Below are positions 1-9,999 of a DNA stretch of 64,000 bases, one piece after another. The stretch is from CAVVJA01 sp963801715 (GTDB taxonomy: Bacteria; Actinomycetota; Actinomycetes; Mycobacteriales; Jatrophihabitantaceae). The position numbers and the translations under genes are program-made. The stretch's first letter is position 1; each line of letters starts with the position of its first letter. The stretch lies in contig CAWDGB010000027.1 of assembly GCA_963801715.1 (NCBI GenBank), positions 62,001 to 126,000 of the forward strand, written 5' to 3'. The notes below the pieces were generated by a model, which was given only the letters and a program-made list of their open reading frames with translations, searched no databases and was not told the DNA's origin.

Positions 1-333
1 GCGCGCAGCTCGCTCCGGGCGTTGGACGACGACCCTACGGCCCCGCGTCGCCGAGTTGTCCTAGCCGCTGATGTTCCCGATTCGTCGGTCACGATTCGCG
101 ACGATCGGGACCGCGGTGTGGTCGAGGTAGGGATTCCGGTGACACTCGATCGCGTCGCTGCCGCCCACGTAGACGATTCCGAGTCGGAGGGCACCGTCGC
201 AGCTGCCGCGGCTGCCGTGCTGGCTGCGGATCTCGGCGACCTAGACGCGCAAGACCTTGTCGATGACGCGGAGGGTCTCGGGCTTTCGTGGTACGCCAGT
301 CAGGAACTTCCGATCCTGATCGAGACGATCTGA
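1..333 (+). CDS. C-terminal part of a DUF6912-like protein (5' end outside window)
   Basis: The reading frame is open from the first base, so the true start lies upstream. About 110 residues are visible. The pattern is that of the small actinobacterial DUF6912 family: a V(V/L)AADVPD strand, a VTLDRVAAAHVDD segment, an Ala-rich helix, and a C-terminal LSWYASQELP motif. The function of this family is unknown. It is followed by 178 bases without a clear gene before pruA. The family assignment is from memory of its motifs and is moderately sure; that it is coding is well supported by the conserved-looking end. Confidence 0.6.
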   Translation, partial: ARSSLRALDDDPTAPRRRVVLAADVPDSSVTIRDDRDRGVVEVGIPVTLDRVAAAHVDDSESEGTVAAAAAAVLAADLGDLDAQDLVDDAEGLGLSWYASQELPILIETI

Positions 334-511
334 GCTGGCCAAGGAAAGCCCCTGCGAGCTTTCGCTGGGCGCATCTCACTGATGGTGGGACGATCGTCGA
401 TGTCCCCTGTGGGCACGGGCAGCCGGATCCGCCGCCCGGCCCACCACCCAGCTGATCCGGGCGGTGCGTTGCGACCCAATGCCCCCTGGACCGTTTGGCG
501 AAAGGCCGCCC

Positions 512-2141
512 ATGGATGCCGTCACCGCTCCGCCCATACCGAACAACGAGCCTGTTCACACCTACCGGCGGGACACACCGGAGCGGTTGTCGCTTGAGGC
601 CAAACTTCGGGAGTTGGCCGGCCAGTCCATCGACCTGACGATGACGATCGGTGGTCAGCAGCGTATGGCGGCCGGTGGTCGGATCAATGTCGTCGCTCCG
701 CATAGTCACTCGACTGTGCTGGGTCAAGCTGCTCAGGCGACGACGGATGATGTGGCCGACGCCGTGGACGCCGCTCTGGGCGCGGCCGCGGCTTGGCGCG
801 ACCTTCCATTCGATGAGCGCGCGGCGATCTTCCTTCGCGCGGCGGATCTGCTGTCGACGACATGGCGGGACACGTTGAATGCCGCCACGATGCTCGGCCA
901 GTCGAAGTCGGTGCAGCAGGCGGAGATCGATTCGGCGTGTGAGTTGATCGACTTTCTTCGATTCAACGTGCATTTTGCCCGGCAGATCTTGCAGAACCAG
1001 CCAACGAGTTCGCGCCTTACCTGGAACCGCATGGACTATCGCCCGCTCGAGGGTTTCGTGCTGGCAATCACGCCGTTCAATTTCACTGCGATCGGTGGCA
1101 ATCTGCCGACGGCCCCGGCGCTGCTTGGCAACGTTGTCGTGTGGAAGCCCTCTCCCACTCAGCAGCTGGCTGCGCATTGGACCATGAGGTTGCTGGAAGC
1201 CGCTGGGCTGCCCCCGGGAGTGCTGAACATGGTGACAGGCGACGGTCAAGCCGTGAGCCAAGTCGCCGTGCCGCATCGCGCATTGGCCGGCATACATTTC
1301 ACCGGCTCGACGCCGACCTTCCAATTGTTGTGGGGGGCTGTTGGCGCGTCGATATCCTCCTACGCATCGTATCCGCGTGTCGTTGGTGAGACCGGTGGCA
1401 AGGACTTCGTCATCGCTCACCCGTCGGCTGATCCGGCCTCGCTCGTGACCGGGTTGGTGCGCGGTGCCTTCGAGTACCAGGGACAGAAGTGCTCGGCCGC
1501 GTCTCGCGCATATGTTCCTCAGTCCTTGTGGGACGGCAGGCGTGCGTGATGAGCTGGTTGCGATTACCGAATCGCTGAGCTACGGCGATGTCATGGATTT
1601 CACCAACTTCGGTGGAGCGGTCATTGATCGGCGCGCGTTCGATCGGCTCACCAGCGCGATCGATCGGTTGCATGCGGAGCCGTCCGCGTCCGTGCTCGCT
1701 GGAGGCAAATCCGATGACGGCACGGGTTACTTCGTGCGCCCCACGGTCGCTACGATCAGTGACCCAACGCACGAGGCGTTCATCCAGGAGTATTTCGGCC
1801 CCATTTTGGCTATTCACGTCTACGAGGACAAAGCGTGGAGACGAACCCTTGATCAACTTGAATCGGTGACGCCATACGCGCTCACCGGCTCCATATTCGG
1901 CCGGGACCGGGCGGCAATTCTCGAGGCTTCGCACGCGCTTCGGTTTGCCGCTGGGAATCTCTATGTCAATGACAAGCCGACGGGTGCTGTTGTAGGCCAG
2001 CAACCCTTCGGCGGCGCTCGTGCGTCGGGGACGAACGACAAGGCCGGATCGATCTGGAACCTGTTGCGTTGGGTATCCCCGCGAGTCATCAAAGAGACGT
2101 TTGTGCCTCCGACAGATCATCGTTATCCACACATGGCGTGA
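512..2141 (+). pseudogene. pruA: Delta-1-pyrroline-5-carboxylate dehydrogenase, single frameshift
   Basis: This aldehyde dehydrogenase oxidises glutamate semialdehyde/P5C to glutamate with NAD in proline catabolism. ATG 512 follows an AAAGG ribosome site and begins MDAVTAPPIPNNEPV. The N-terminal frame runs to a TGA at 1547-1549 and contains the GETGGKD segment and the catalytic cysteine in GQKCSA (about residue 327). The next frame picks up at GVRDELVAITESL and runs to 2141, including the conserved NDKPTGAVVGQQPFGG end. One extra base lies between about 1532 and 1541. Without it the product is 542 residues, the normal length for actinobacterial PruA. No other lesion is seen, so a sequencing or assembly error is as likely as real inactivation. 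No proline dehydrogenase gene is in the window. Confidence 0.85.
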
Positions 2142-2236
2142 CTTCAGCCGGACAAGCCGGCGCCAGGTGGCTCTCGCGCGTGAGAAGTGCGCTTCCTTAT
2201 GCGTTCGCCGCCGCCGTTCAGCTGTTCTGTCCGGCA

Positions 2237-5200
2237 TCACGGCGTGGCCACCTGTACAGGTATCAGGCCACCGGACACTGCCAGGCCAGTCAGGCGCGGC
2301 AGATTCCCCACCAGTACGCCACGCCCCGGAAGCGCGCTCGTCCGAGAGCGCCGAAGACGCACACCAAGAAGCTCCCCGTCGGCTGCGGCCGGCTGAAGTA
2401 TCAGTCCAGTTCGGCCGCGCTGAGCCTCGAACAGCAGTCCGCGATAGGAGACGGCGAGATCGTCAGTCCGTGCCGCCACCACGGCGACCTGGTGGGAATC
2501 GCTTCGACGCATGATATCCGTCACCGCTTCTCCGACTGCGGTATCGACGAACATCTCGGCGTCGTCGATCAGGATTACTCTCCGTCGCACGCGGCGCGAC
2601 CGTCAGAGAATATGCGCTTGCATCGACGTCGCAGACGAGAACACCCGCCAAGTGCGCGTACTGCGCGAGCTCGGATCGCGCAGGAGCGACCACCAGAATC
2701 TCGATGTTCGCCGATTCCAGCTGCTTGCCGAGAACGGTCAGCGCCGTAGTCCGACCGGAGCGTGGTGGCCCGGCAACGAGGAATGTTCCGGGGCTGGCGA
2801 ACAGGTCGAGCCGTATCGGTTCGGCGCCGTCGCCGCCAACACCTAGCGTCGGCCGCCCCAGCTCGGCTGGGTCCAAAGCGGCGAGCCGCACCCGGCGCGG
2901 CAACGGTCGCAAGGTGATCACCGGGGCTATCGTCCTGGGCTTCGTCACTGCGGCAATCTCAGCGACCGCTCGGCGTTGCTCGGGATAGCTCGGATCGCGT
3001 CCGAGTACCGCGAACTGAACCTCCGCGTGATCATCGCTTCTGATCGCTCGCCCAGGCGGCATACGCAGCGGCACGCGGTGTGCCGGTATTCCGGCCAAGG
3101 CGTAGTCAGCTCGGTCCACGAGCCTGAGCAGGAACCTACGACTCACAATGCCCGCCAGGCGTGGAGCCAACGTCGTCCTGTCGCCAGCGATCAGAACAGT
3201 CATTCCGATGGACGTCGCGTCGCGCAATAGGCCCAGGAATACATCGACGGTCCGGCCTCCGTCGTGTTCCTCGGAGGCTGAGACAAAGCCCTCCCAGCCG
3301 TCCAGCACCAGCAAGAGGCGCTGCTGTGAGTCCTGAGCTCCTATACCTGGCCAATCGACCGGCTGCGTATTCGCGTGGTCGATTCGCCGTTCGGCCGCGA
3401 TCAAGGTCATGCGCTCGATGAGCCGCTCGATCGCGTCGAAATCGTCTCTCGAGAGAGCCGCAGCGCAGTGGGGAAGATCGACGAGTGCCCGCAAGCCCCC
3501 GCCGGCACAGTCGATGACGTATACCTGCAGCGACTCACTCGCTAGGCGGTTCGCGGCAGCTGCGACGGCGGTATTGAGGAAAGTGGTCCGGCCCGAGCCC
3601 GCTCCGCCGATCATGAGGCACGGACCGGCCCGACTCAAATCGATCAGGAGCGGCATTTGCTGTTGCGTGTCAGGCAAGTCGACCATTCCGACGGGTACTA
3701 GCTCGGGGCTGCCCGCGTCTTCGACGACATCGATTGGCAGTGTGTCCGGCAACGGTGGCAACCAGGGCGGGTTGGGTAGGCGCGCGTCTGTGACGACGGT
3801 TGCTTCCTGTGCGGCGTCGGCCAACAACTGCAGGTCGGTCCGGCCGAGATCGGATGGGACCGTCGCGATGGGATGGCCCCAATGATCCAGTGACTCAACT
3901 TGTATCCGCTGGATCGATTGCGCCATATCAGCAACGCGACCAGTTTGCATCTCGATCACCGTTGATCCGGTGCGCACGCATGCGCGACCGGGCCGGTTCT
4001 TGTCTATGGCAGCAGCTGCGGTTGTTCCTACGACATCGGAAGATTCGTGAGGATCGGTGACACGCAAAGCGACGCGAAGGGCTGTGTTCGCACGGATCTC
4101 GGGGGAAATCGACACCTCCGGGTCGCTGCGTGGCCAGTATCAGATGTATGCCCAGGGATCGACCTCGTTGTGCTATATCGATCAGGCCATCCAAGAAGTC
4201 CGGCAACTCTTCGGCGAGAGCCGCGAATTCGTCGACGATAAGGATGAGGCGGTGTAGGGAAGCGTGAGGTGTAATCGTCCTCCGGTACTGATCGACGTCA
4301 CGGGCACCGACCTGTACGAACAGGAGTTCCCGCCGACGTAGTTCTGCGTCTAGCGATCGCAAGACGCGCCTCGTCAGGTGTGCATCGAGGTCCGTTACGA
4401 CGCCGACGGTATGTGGCAGCCGGTTGCAGTCAGCGAACGTGGCGCCGCCCTTGTAGTCGATAAGCAGGAAAGCGATGTCGCCGGGTCCATTGGCGATTGA
4501 CAATCCGGCGACCAACGACCGCAAGAACTCCGACTTGCCTGAGCCGGTCGTGCCGGCCACGAGAACGTGCGGCCCGTCGCTGATCAGATCGAGCTCAACG
4601 AGTCCGTGTGCGCTGAGTCCGACGGCGGTTCTTGGTCGTCCCATTCCTGAGCGCCAGCGCTCGATGATCGCCGACCGAAGATTTCCTCGATCGAGCCCAA
4701 GTAGATCGAACAGGAAGCATGTCGCGGGAACTATCGCGGATGTGTCGGCGCCTGCGTCCGCGAGCGGCGCCAGCCTCCTCGCGACGCGCTCCGCCCAGCG
4801 GGTCGTCACCTGATCCGCGGATACGCCTCGCACAACAGAACCGGCCGGCTGGCTAACGACGAGGCTCGTCCCAGTCACATCGTCGACAGTGACGACCGTT
4901 GAGCACGAGGCCGGGAGTCTTCGAATCCGATCGTCCACGCATATCCCGCTGACACCTGCATGGGCGCCATCGGCGAGCAATCTGGCGAGGCCGGGCACGT
5001 CGGCGAGATCTCCGCTCGGGTCCACAACAAGCACGGTCCAAGGCCCTGACCAGGTCGTCGTTGTCCGTGTTCCACGGTCGGTCAGCCGGGTGTCGACGAG
5101 ACTCCGAAGCGCTGCAGTCGTCGCGGCATGTTCGGATGGCGACGTTGCCACTGAGCGGTCATGCGGCAACCAGCGGGTCCACGTCCAGGCCTCCTCGCTC

Positions 5201-6480
5201 GAGTCACTGACCAGGAAAGCAAAGCTGATGTCGGAAGGTGAATGTGCCACCGCCAGTTGGCCTATCAGCCACCGCGCACAAGACCGGGCCACCCGGAAGG
5301 GACCTACTAACCCAATGGATTCCGCCCGTAGATCTGCAGTGAAAGGCACGCTCCGGACGACTCCGGCAGAAACCGGATTCCCACCACGCCGCACCGATAG
5401 TCGCGAGGCTAGGTCGGCGAGTCCTAAGCGAACCGTGCCGAACTCCGCTTGATTCAGACGCCGTTCCCACACTCGGCAATCGGGTATGGACGCCGTTCGT
5501 AGTACGGATGCAGGGTCTGGATGAGATCGGCGTCGAGTAATTGTTTCGGCGATCAACAGCTCGGCACATCGGCGATTCACGTCCGTTTGCTGTTGCGCCA
5601 GTCGTGCCGCGGCACGACGGCGTCCGCGCCACCAGCGCCAACGATCACCGGCGGCCGATCCCACCAGCATCACCGGTGAGAGGAGAGCGAACGCAAGATA
5701 CTGCGCAGCGTGGAAGATCGCGGCGAGGGCGACACCTAGCGCGGCCGGCAGCAACGCGGCTAGCCACGGTATTTGAGGTGAGCCGGGGCTGTCGCGGTCG
5801 TCGGGATAGTCGATCTCGCCGACGCTGGCTTCGGCAACTGCGCTCGGTGGCCGATTTACCAACAACGTGCCGTCCGCGGCCGGAGTCAACGCAGCCGGGC
5901 CCTCGTATGCACAAGTCACAACGAGTGTCGAGTCGCCGAGCCGAATGGTGTCCCCGATCGATGCCGCTGACTCGGACGCCTCGATCCACTGTCCTTCGAT
6001 TCGCGTGCCGTTCGTCGATCTGAGATCACGTACTCGAATGCCAGACGTGGTCGCGGTGAGAGCCAGATGCCGACGCGATACCTCGGGATCGGACAGCGGT
6101 AAATCGCAGATGCTAGCGCGACCGACCACCGTCTCGCTCCTGGTCAAGGGCACGACTTTGCCTGCATCGGGACCACCGACAACAGCCACTTGAAGCGGCG
6201 CGCTGCTTGTCGAATCCTGTCCGATCGGATTACCGAACCGGAGTATGTCGCCGTTGCGGAGACCGGGCCCGCCGAGGGGGGCAGTCGATTCGAGACGCGA
6301 GCATCCACTCCATACCGTGGACGGGCGGACTGTCGCCGCTGGCTCGTTGGTCAGTTTGTTGACCAGTTCGGCGAGCCGTGTTCCTTCGGGCGCAGTGATC
6401 TGCACGTCCCGGAGCGGACGAGGTGGATCACTGATGGACAGGCTGACTCGCACGCGATCGAGTGTCGTCCGCTCCGTCAT
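2237..6480 (-). pseudogene. FHA-domain EccC/FtsK-type ATPase of type VII secretion, two frameshifts
   Basis: EccC is the membrane ATPase that drives WXG100 export. From ATG 6480 (GTG 6492 is an alternative) the order is an N-terminal ubiquitin-like stretch, an FHA domain (about 96-190, with VVGRAS, SRRH and STNGTR), a membrane hairpin (about 238-278), then FtsK-like modules with P-loops GTTGSGKS (about 643-651), GGAGSGRTT and GPPRSGRTT. The frame breaks twice. Near 4108 the LATQRPGGV segment must jump frame to reach SPEIRANTALRVALRVTD, and near 2584 SLTVAPRAT must jump to RRVILIDDAEMF. Each jump needs one extra base removed. The repaired protein would be about 1413 residues, usual for FHA-EccC fusions. 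It is divergent from a WXG100 gene, its likely substrate. EccB, EccD, EccE and mycosin genes are not present in the window. Confidence 0.83.
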
Positions 6481-6503
6481 CCGGCGGGGCACTCAAGTGA
6501 TGT

Positions 6504-6532
6504 CTGTGGATAACGCTCGCGGACATCCACAG
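6504..6532. promoter_or_regulatory. Inverted repeat with DnaA-box-like arms in the eccC/WXG100 divergent region
   Basis: CTGTGGAT at 6504-6511 and ATCCACAG at 6525-6532 are a perfect 8-base inverted repeat with a 13-base spacer. The left arm includes TGTGGATAA, the complement of the DnaA box TTATCCACA. It sits between the divergent eccC and WXG100 starts, so it could be an operator or a DnaA site. The arms are seen; the function is inferred. Confidence 0.4.
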
Positions 6533-6643
6533 GCTGGATCTGATCATCGTCCTCGATGCTTCGCATGATTACGTTTGCTAATCGCATCGACTCATCAGCT
6601 GGCGACTCTCACGTCGCCCGACCAAACGCTTGGAGGGATCTTC

Positions 6644-6937
6644 ATGCCAACAGCACTCAAGGTCACACCGGAGCAGTTGCAGGCTCTGAGCGGGACAGTT
6701 GCTCGCACATCGTCAGATGTGCGTGGTGCGCACCAAAGCCTCCGCGGGCAGCTGGGGCCGCTGTTCGGGGCGGATTGGTCCGGTACCGCCGCCGCGCAAT
6801 TCAGTGCTCTTTTTGATCAGTTCGACCAGCACGCTAGAGGACTATCGGACGCGCTCGACGGCATCGGTCAGCTCCTTGGTCGCGCCGGGTCAGCCTATGC
6901 GGAGGTCGAGGCGCAGATAGCGTCGTCCTTCCGCTGA
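6644..6937 (+). CDS. WXG100 family type VII secretion target (ESAT-6-like)
   Basis: A 97-residue helical protein with the WXG turn as DWSGTAA (W45-S46-G47) in the middle, the family's usual size and layout. It starts at ATG 6644 behind a strong TGGAGGG site six bases upstream. WXG100 proteins form helical hairpin dimers and are exported by EccC-type secretion systems. The divergent FHA-EccC gene is the obvious exporter. Only one WXG100 gene is seen, so it may be a homodimer. It lacks an evident C-terminal YxxxD/E export signal: the end reads AQIASSFR. It carries no frameshift, unlike the two genes before it. Confidence 0.88.
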   Translation: MPTALKVTPEQLQALSGTVARTSSDVRGAHQSLRGQLGPLFGADWSGTAAAQFSALFDQFDQHARGLSDALDGIGQLLGRAGSAYAEVEAQIASSFR

Positions 6938-7690
6938 CCATGCCATCGGACTCCGTCCCGGCCGGCGATGACAGAGCCAAACGGTGGCAACAGCGTCGTC
7001 GGATGGTCCTGCCGGAGATCGAGTCCTGCCCGGCAACCAAGAGGTCGGAGAACGCGACGACTCCGAATCCCCGGCCACATATGGCGTCAATGAAAGGAGG
7101 AAGGACCTCGACACCGACCTCGCAATTCAGCGTCCGCCGTCGTGGCCGAGGATGATCGACCCTGAGCGGCGTCGCGCGCACCGTTGGATCGAGGTTGACG
7201 GTGGAGACTCCCGATGCTGGTTGAACTCGAAGACCCACAACACGATCGGGTAGCCGAGCCCGGTAGCAACCGTGGCCGTTGCTCCGGAGAAGGCGCCGAT
7301 CGGAGCCGAAACGCGATGGGCGGATGGCCGATAACTGTGGCGAGCGCTTTCGCTGCGACGCTGAGCTGAGAGGTCGCAGTGGGTGCGCTAGCCGCAGACA
7401 TGTGGGATGCGAGCAGGTATGGTTGCCGATTTCGTGCGTTCGGCGGCGCGCTGGGCGAGCGCGGGTGTCGTGTTACTCGAATCACAGGCGACGGTCGGCG
7501 GCTACCCGGTTCGAGGCAAGTGGCGCCCGAAGATCGGACCGGGGCGGCGGTATCGCTCGTCTGTGCTGCGAAAGCACGCCGGGGCCCGTTAGGTGTCGCA
7601 TCGAGCCGGAGGTCGCGACGAACAGCGACATGAGCAGAATGCCGAGTAGACAACCAGAGGGTAGACGGAAATTTAGCTGAAAGGCAGGTC
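6938..7690. other. 753-base region without a convincing gene
   Basis: No frame on either strand here has a good start, ribosome site and protein-like composition together. A short stretch on the minus strand near 7200-7300 reads like a hydrophobic segment (GATATVATGLGYPIVLW) but is closed by stops on both sides. This could be the remains of a further secretion gene, but nothing recognisable survives. Confidence 0.5.
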
Positions 7691-7693
7691 GTG

Positions 7694-8197
7694 ATGCCGT
7701 TCGGGAGGTACTACGAGCAGTTCGAGGTCGACGCGGTCTACAAACACTGGCCAGGCAAGACCGTCACCGAGTACGACGACCACCTCTTCTGTCTGCTCAC
7801 GATGAACCACCACCCATTGCATATGGATGCGCACTACGCACATGAGTCCACAGATTTTGGCCGGAACGTGGTGGTCGGTAACTACATCTACTCGTTGCTA
7901 CTGGGCATGTCGGTTCCCGACATCAGCGGGATGGCTATCGCCAACCTCGAGGTCGAATCGCTGCGACACGTTGCCCCCACGTTTCATGGGGACACGATCT
8001 ACGGCGAGACCAGGGTGCTCGAAAAGACGCCCTCGAGGTCCAAGCCCGATCGCGGCGTCGTCCATGTGGAGACCATCGGCTACAAGCAGGACGGGACCGT
8101 TGTATGCGTTTTCCGGCGCAAGGTGCTAGTCCCGACCCGTGAGTACATCGAGGCGCGAGGAGGTGAGCAGCCGAGTCGCCCGCAACCGCGTCGATGA
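7694..8197 (+). CDS. MaoC-like (hot-dog fold) acyl-CoA dehydratase
   Basis: The 167-residue product begins MPFGRYYEQFEVDAVYKHWPGKTVTEYDD at ATG 7694 (GTG 7691 directly precedes it) behind AAAGGCAGG. It has the MaoC pattern: an early GKTVTEYD strand, a NHHPLHMDAHYA segment in which Asn and His match hydratase-2 catalytic positions, and a GDTIYGETRVLEK strand. The closest familiar relatives are mesaconyl-CoA/methylmalyl-CoA hydratase-like MaoC proteins (M. tuberculosis Rv2499c type). It would hydrate an enoyl-CoA or dehydrate a hydroxyacyl-CoA; the exact substrate cannot be read from the sequence. It stands alone here. Confidence 0.8.
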   Translation: MPFGRYYEQFEVDAVYKHWPGKTVTEYDDHLFCLLTMNHHPLHMDAHYAHESTDFGRNVVVGNYIYSLLLGMSVPDISGMAIANLEVESLRHVAPTFHGDTIYGETRVLEKTPSRSKPDRGVVHVETIGYKQDGTVVCVFRRKVLVPTREYIEARGGEQPSRPQPRR

Positions 8198-8225
8198 TGG
8201 CCCTCGGTCGCGGATGCGGATGAGG

Positions 8226-8630
8226 TCAGTCAGGCACGGTGCCCCAGTCGACGAGCGCGTCGAGGAGTCCGGGCGATAGCCCGAGCGTGTCCAACTCTGC
8301 GCGACTGACCCAACGTGCGTCCGAGGCATCGTCAGCGGCGTGCAGGACGCCTGACATCACCTCGCAGAGGAAGTCGTCGATCACGTATATCAGTCCTGGC
8401 GGTCCGCCGCGATCGACCCGTCCCACGTGCCGAATGACCCTGACGAGAAGTCCGGTCTCCTCCAGGACCTCGCGTACACACGCGTCTTCGGGAGACTCAT
8501 CAGGTCCGCAGCGCCCACCTGGAATGGACCAAAGGCCGAGCGCCGGCGGCTGGCCCCGGCGAATCAGGAGCAACCGGCGTTGGTCGTCGAAGACGACTCC
8601 ACCGGCACAAGGCTGCCGATCAGGCTTCAT
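8226..8630 (-). CDS. Nudix hydrolase
   Basis: This 134-residue protein from ATG 8630 has a full Nudix box beginning GGRCGPDESPEDACV and followed by REVLEETGLLV, matching GX5EX7REUXEEXGU. Such proteins hydrolyse nucleoside diphosphates linked to other groups; substrate unknown. The strand before the box (LLLIRRGQPPALGLWSIPGG) is typical of MutT/ADP-ribose pyrophosphatase-like members. No ribosome site is evident before ATG 8630, so the start is moderately sure. It converges with the MaoC gene and runs opposite to the small membrane protein gene downstream. Confidence 0.85.
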   Translation of the reverse strand: MKPDRQPCAGGVVFDDQRRLLLIRRGQPPALGLWSIPGGRCGPDESPEDACVREVLEETGLLVRVIRHVGRVDRGGPPGLIYVIDDFLCEVMSGVLHAADDASDARWVSRAELDTLGLSPGLLDALVDWGTVPD

Positions 8631-8726
8631 AGCGATATTCTGGCGTCGGCGCGGCGCACTCGCGACGGCGTGCTCATGAGGTATGAAAAACCGACGACGT
8701 GTGCGCAAATTGGGATCGGAGTCGGC

Positions 8727-8882
8727 GTGACATTGAGCAAGTTCCTGTGGATCGCCCTCGTCATCTTCTTGTTGTTCTTCATCGTCACGGCACCGCAGAC
8801 CGCTGCGGCCATCGCGAACAATATTTGGAACGCCATCTTGTTTGTGTTCAACGGGCTCTCGAACTTCGTCCAGAGCCTCTGA
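8727..8882 (+). CDS. Small single-span membrane protein
   Basis: GTG 8727 follows CGGAG by five bases and gives a 51-residue protein: a short start, one strongly hydrophobic span (FLWIALVIFLLFFIVTA), then an amphipathic tail ending NFVQSL. It ends 11 bases before the PH-domain gene, so the two are probably co-transcribed and may work together at the membrane. No family is recognised. The hydrophobic run and ribosome site support it being real. Confidence 0.6.
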   Translation: MTLSKFLWIALVIFLLFFIVTAPQTAAAIANNIWNAILFVFNGLSNFVQSL

Positions 8883-8893
8883 GGTTGTGATGT

Positions 8894-9505
8894 ATGGCTA
8901 AGCTTGATCGCTATCTGTTGCGGAGCGAGGACCAGGTTTTCTCGGTCCGACGGCACTGGGTCTCGCTCGCGTCCGCTGGCGGCCGATTGGCGCTGCTGTG
9001 GTTCGCCGGCCTACTCATCCTGTGGCTGGTCAACAGCGTCGCCCTGCTGCGGGGCCTGCTGGTCGCCTTCTTCGTGATCACCCTCGCCTGGTTCGCGTGG
9101 ATCGTCGCTGACTGGTACGTGGAACGGTTCGTGGTCACCAATAAGCGGGTGCTTCTCGTGACTGGCATCCTGACCCGCAAAGTCGCGATCATGCCCCTCG
9201 TCAAGGTGACCGACCTGACCTACGAACAGACCGCGTTCGGCCGGCTGCTCGATTACGGCTCCTTCATCATCGAGTCGGCGGGGCAGGAGCAGGCGCTAAG
9301 CCGGATCGATTACCTGCCAGACCCTAACTTGCGCTATCACCAGGTATCGGAGTTGCTGTTCGGACGGTATGCGGTACAGACGCAGGACGACGGCACGGGA
9401 GGCTTGTGGCCCATCGCGCCCGCGAGCCCGACCAAGCCCAGTGGGTATGACACCGAATCGAGCCGCACGACCTCGCCGTTGCCGAGGATTCCGCCCGAAT
9501 CCTGA
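8894..9505 (+). CDS. PH domain (bPH2/YdbS-like) membrane protein
   Basis: The 203-residue product starts MAKLDRYLLRSEDQVFSVRRHW and has two transmembrane spans (about 32-75). They are followed by a bacterial PH domain with the hallmark segment VTNKRVLLVTGILTRKVAIMPLVKVTD and the strand GRLLDYGSFIIESAG. Actinobacterial members of this family sit in the cytoplasmic membrane with the PH domain in the cytosol; their role is not established. The C-terminal 45 residues are low complexity and Pro/Ser-rich. Likely in operon with the small membrane protein just upstream. Confidence 0.82.
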   Translation: MAKLDRYLLRSEDQVFSVRRHWVSLASAGGRLALLWFAGLLILWLVNSVALLRGLLVAFFVITLAWFAWIVADWYVERFVVTNKRVLLVTGILTRKVAIMPLVKVTDLTYEQTAFGRLLDYGSFIIESAGQEQALSRIDYLPDPNLRYHQVSELLFGRYAVQTQDDGTGGLWPIAPASPTKPSGYDTESSRTTSPLPRIPPES

Positions 9506-9996
9506 CTCTGTCTCTGTCGCGCTCGAGGTCGTCGCGGATCAGCGCCGGGTTTCACCACGGCCTTGTCGTGCAGTGGCTGGGCGAATCGCGCGAGAGCTCG
9601 CTACGAAGGGCATAGATAGCGAACCGGTCCTGGATAGCTGGCTTCTTGCGTCTAAACGACCGGCCACAGCCCGCCACGACGAACCGAGCCAGCTCTGGGA
9701 AGGACGCGGGGCTCCATGGTCCGGGGTTCGCAGGCAGGCTCCATGGAGGCGCGCAGAGGCCCCGTGGAGCCATTCGCAGACGATCGTGAGTAGCGCGGGA
9801 CGTGCGGCGTCCCCCGCGAGCGCCCGGTCGGGCCTGTGCGGCTCGAGCGGTGCGGCCTCAGGCTGTGCGGTGTGCGGCGTCGGGCTGTGGAATGGGCGGG
9901 CTCGCGCGGTGGTGGACGGGGCCGCGCCGCGAGCGTGTCCCGTCGGGCTGTGCGGCCTCGGGCTGTGCGCTCTGCGATAGTCCGTATTCTCGCCGT
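9506..9996. other. 491-base spacer with imperfect GC-rich repeats and a hairpin
   Basis: No convincing gene. GGCTCCATGG and CCGTGGAGCC near 9740-9775 can form a hairpin, preceded by another copy of GGCTCCATGG near 9710. From about 9828 to 9975 variants of CGGGCTGTGCGGC recur at irregular intervals. The function is unknown. Confidence 0.4.
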
Positions 9997-9999
9997 GTG
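9985..9999 (+). promoter_or_regulatory. -10 box of a leaderless PHP gene
   Basis: TATTCT at 9985-9990 lies six bases before GTG 9997, so transcription should begin at or beside the start codon. This spacing decides the start of the PHP gene. Confidence 0.5.

Noticed and set aside
89..1420. 443-residue open frame on the minus strand across pruA
   Set aside because: It is antisense to a well-supported aldehyde dehydrogenase, with Arg/Pro-rich composition typical of high-GC shadow frames and no ribosome site.
4100..4120. Programmed frameshift in eccC at the T/C run
   Set aside because: EccC families do not use recoding, no conserved slippery signal or stimulatory hairpin is evident, and similar breaks occur in five other unrelated places.
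7087..7653. 188-residue minus-strand frame in the empty region
   Set aside because: No start context, basic low-complexity composition and no recognisable motif; not called as a gene.
9828..9975. CRISPR-like repeats
   Set aside because: Units are degenerate, of unequal spacing, without unique spacers, and no cas genes are near.
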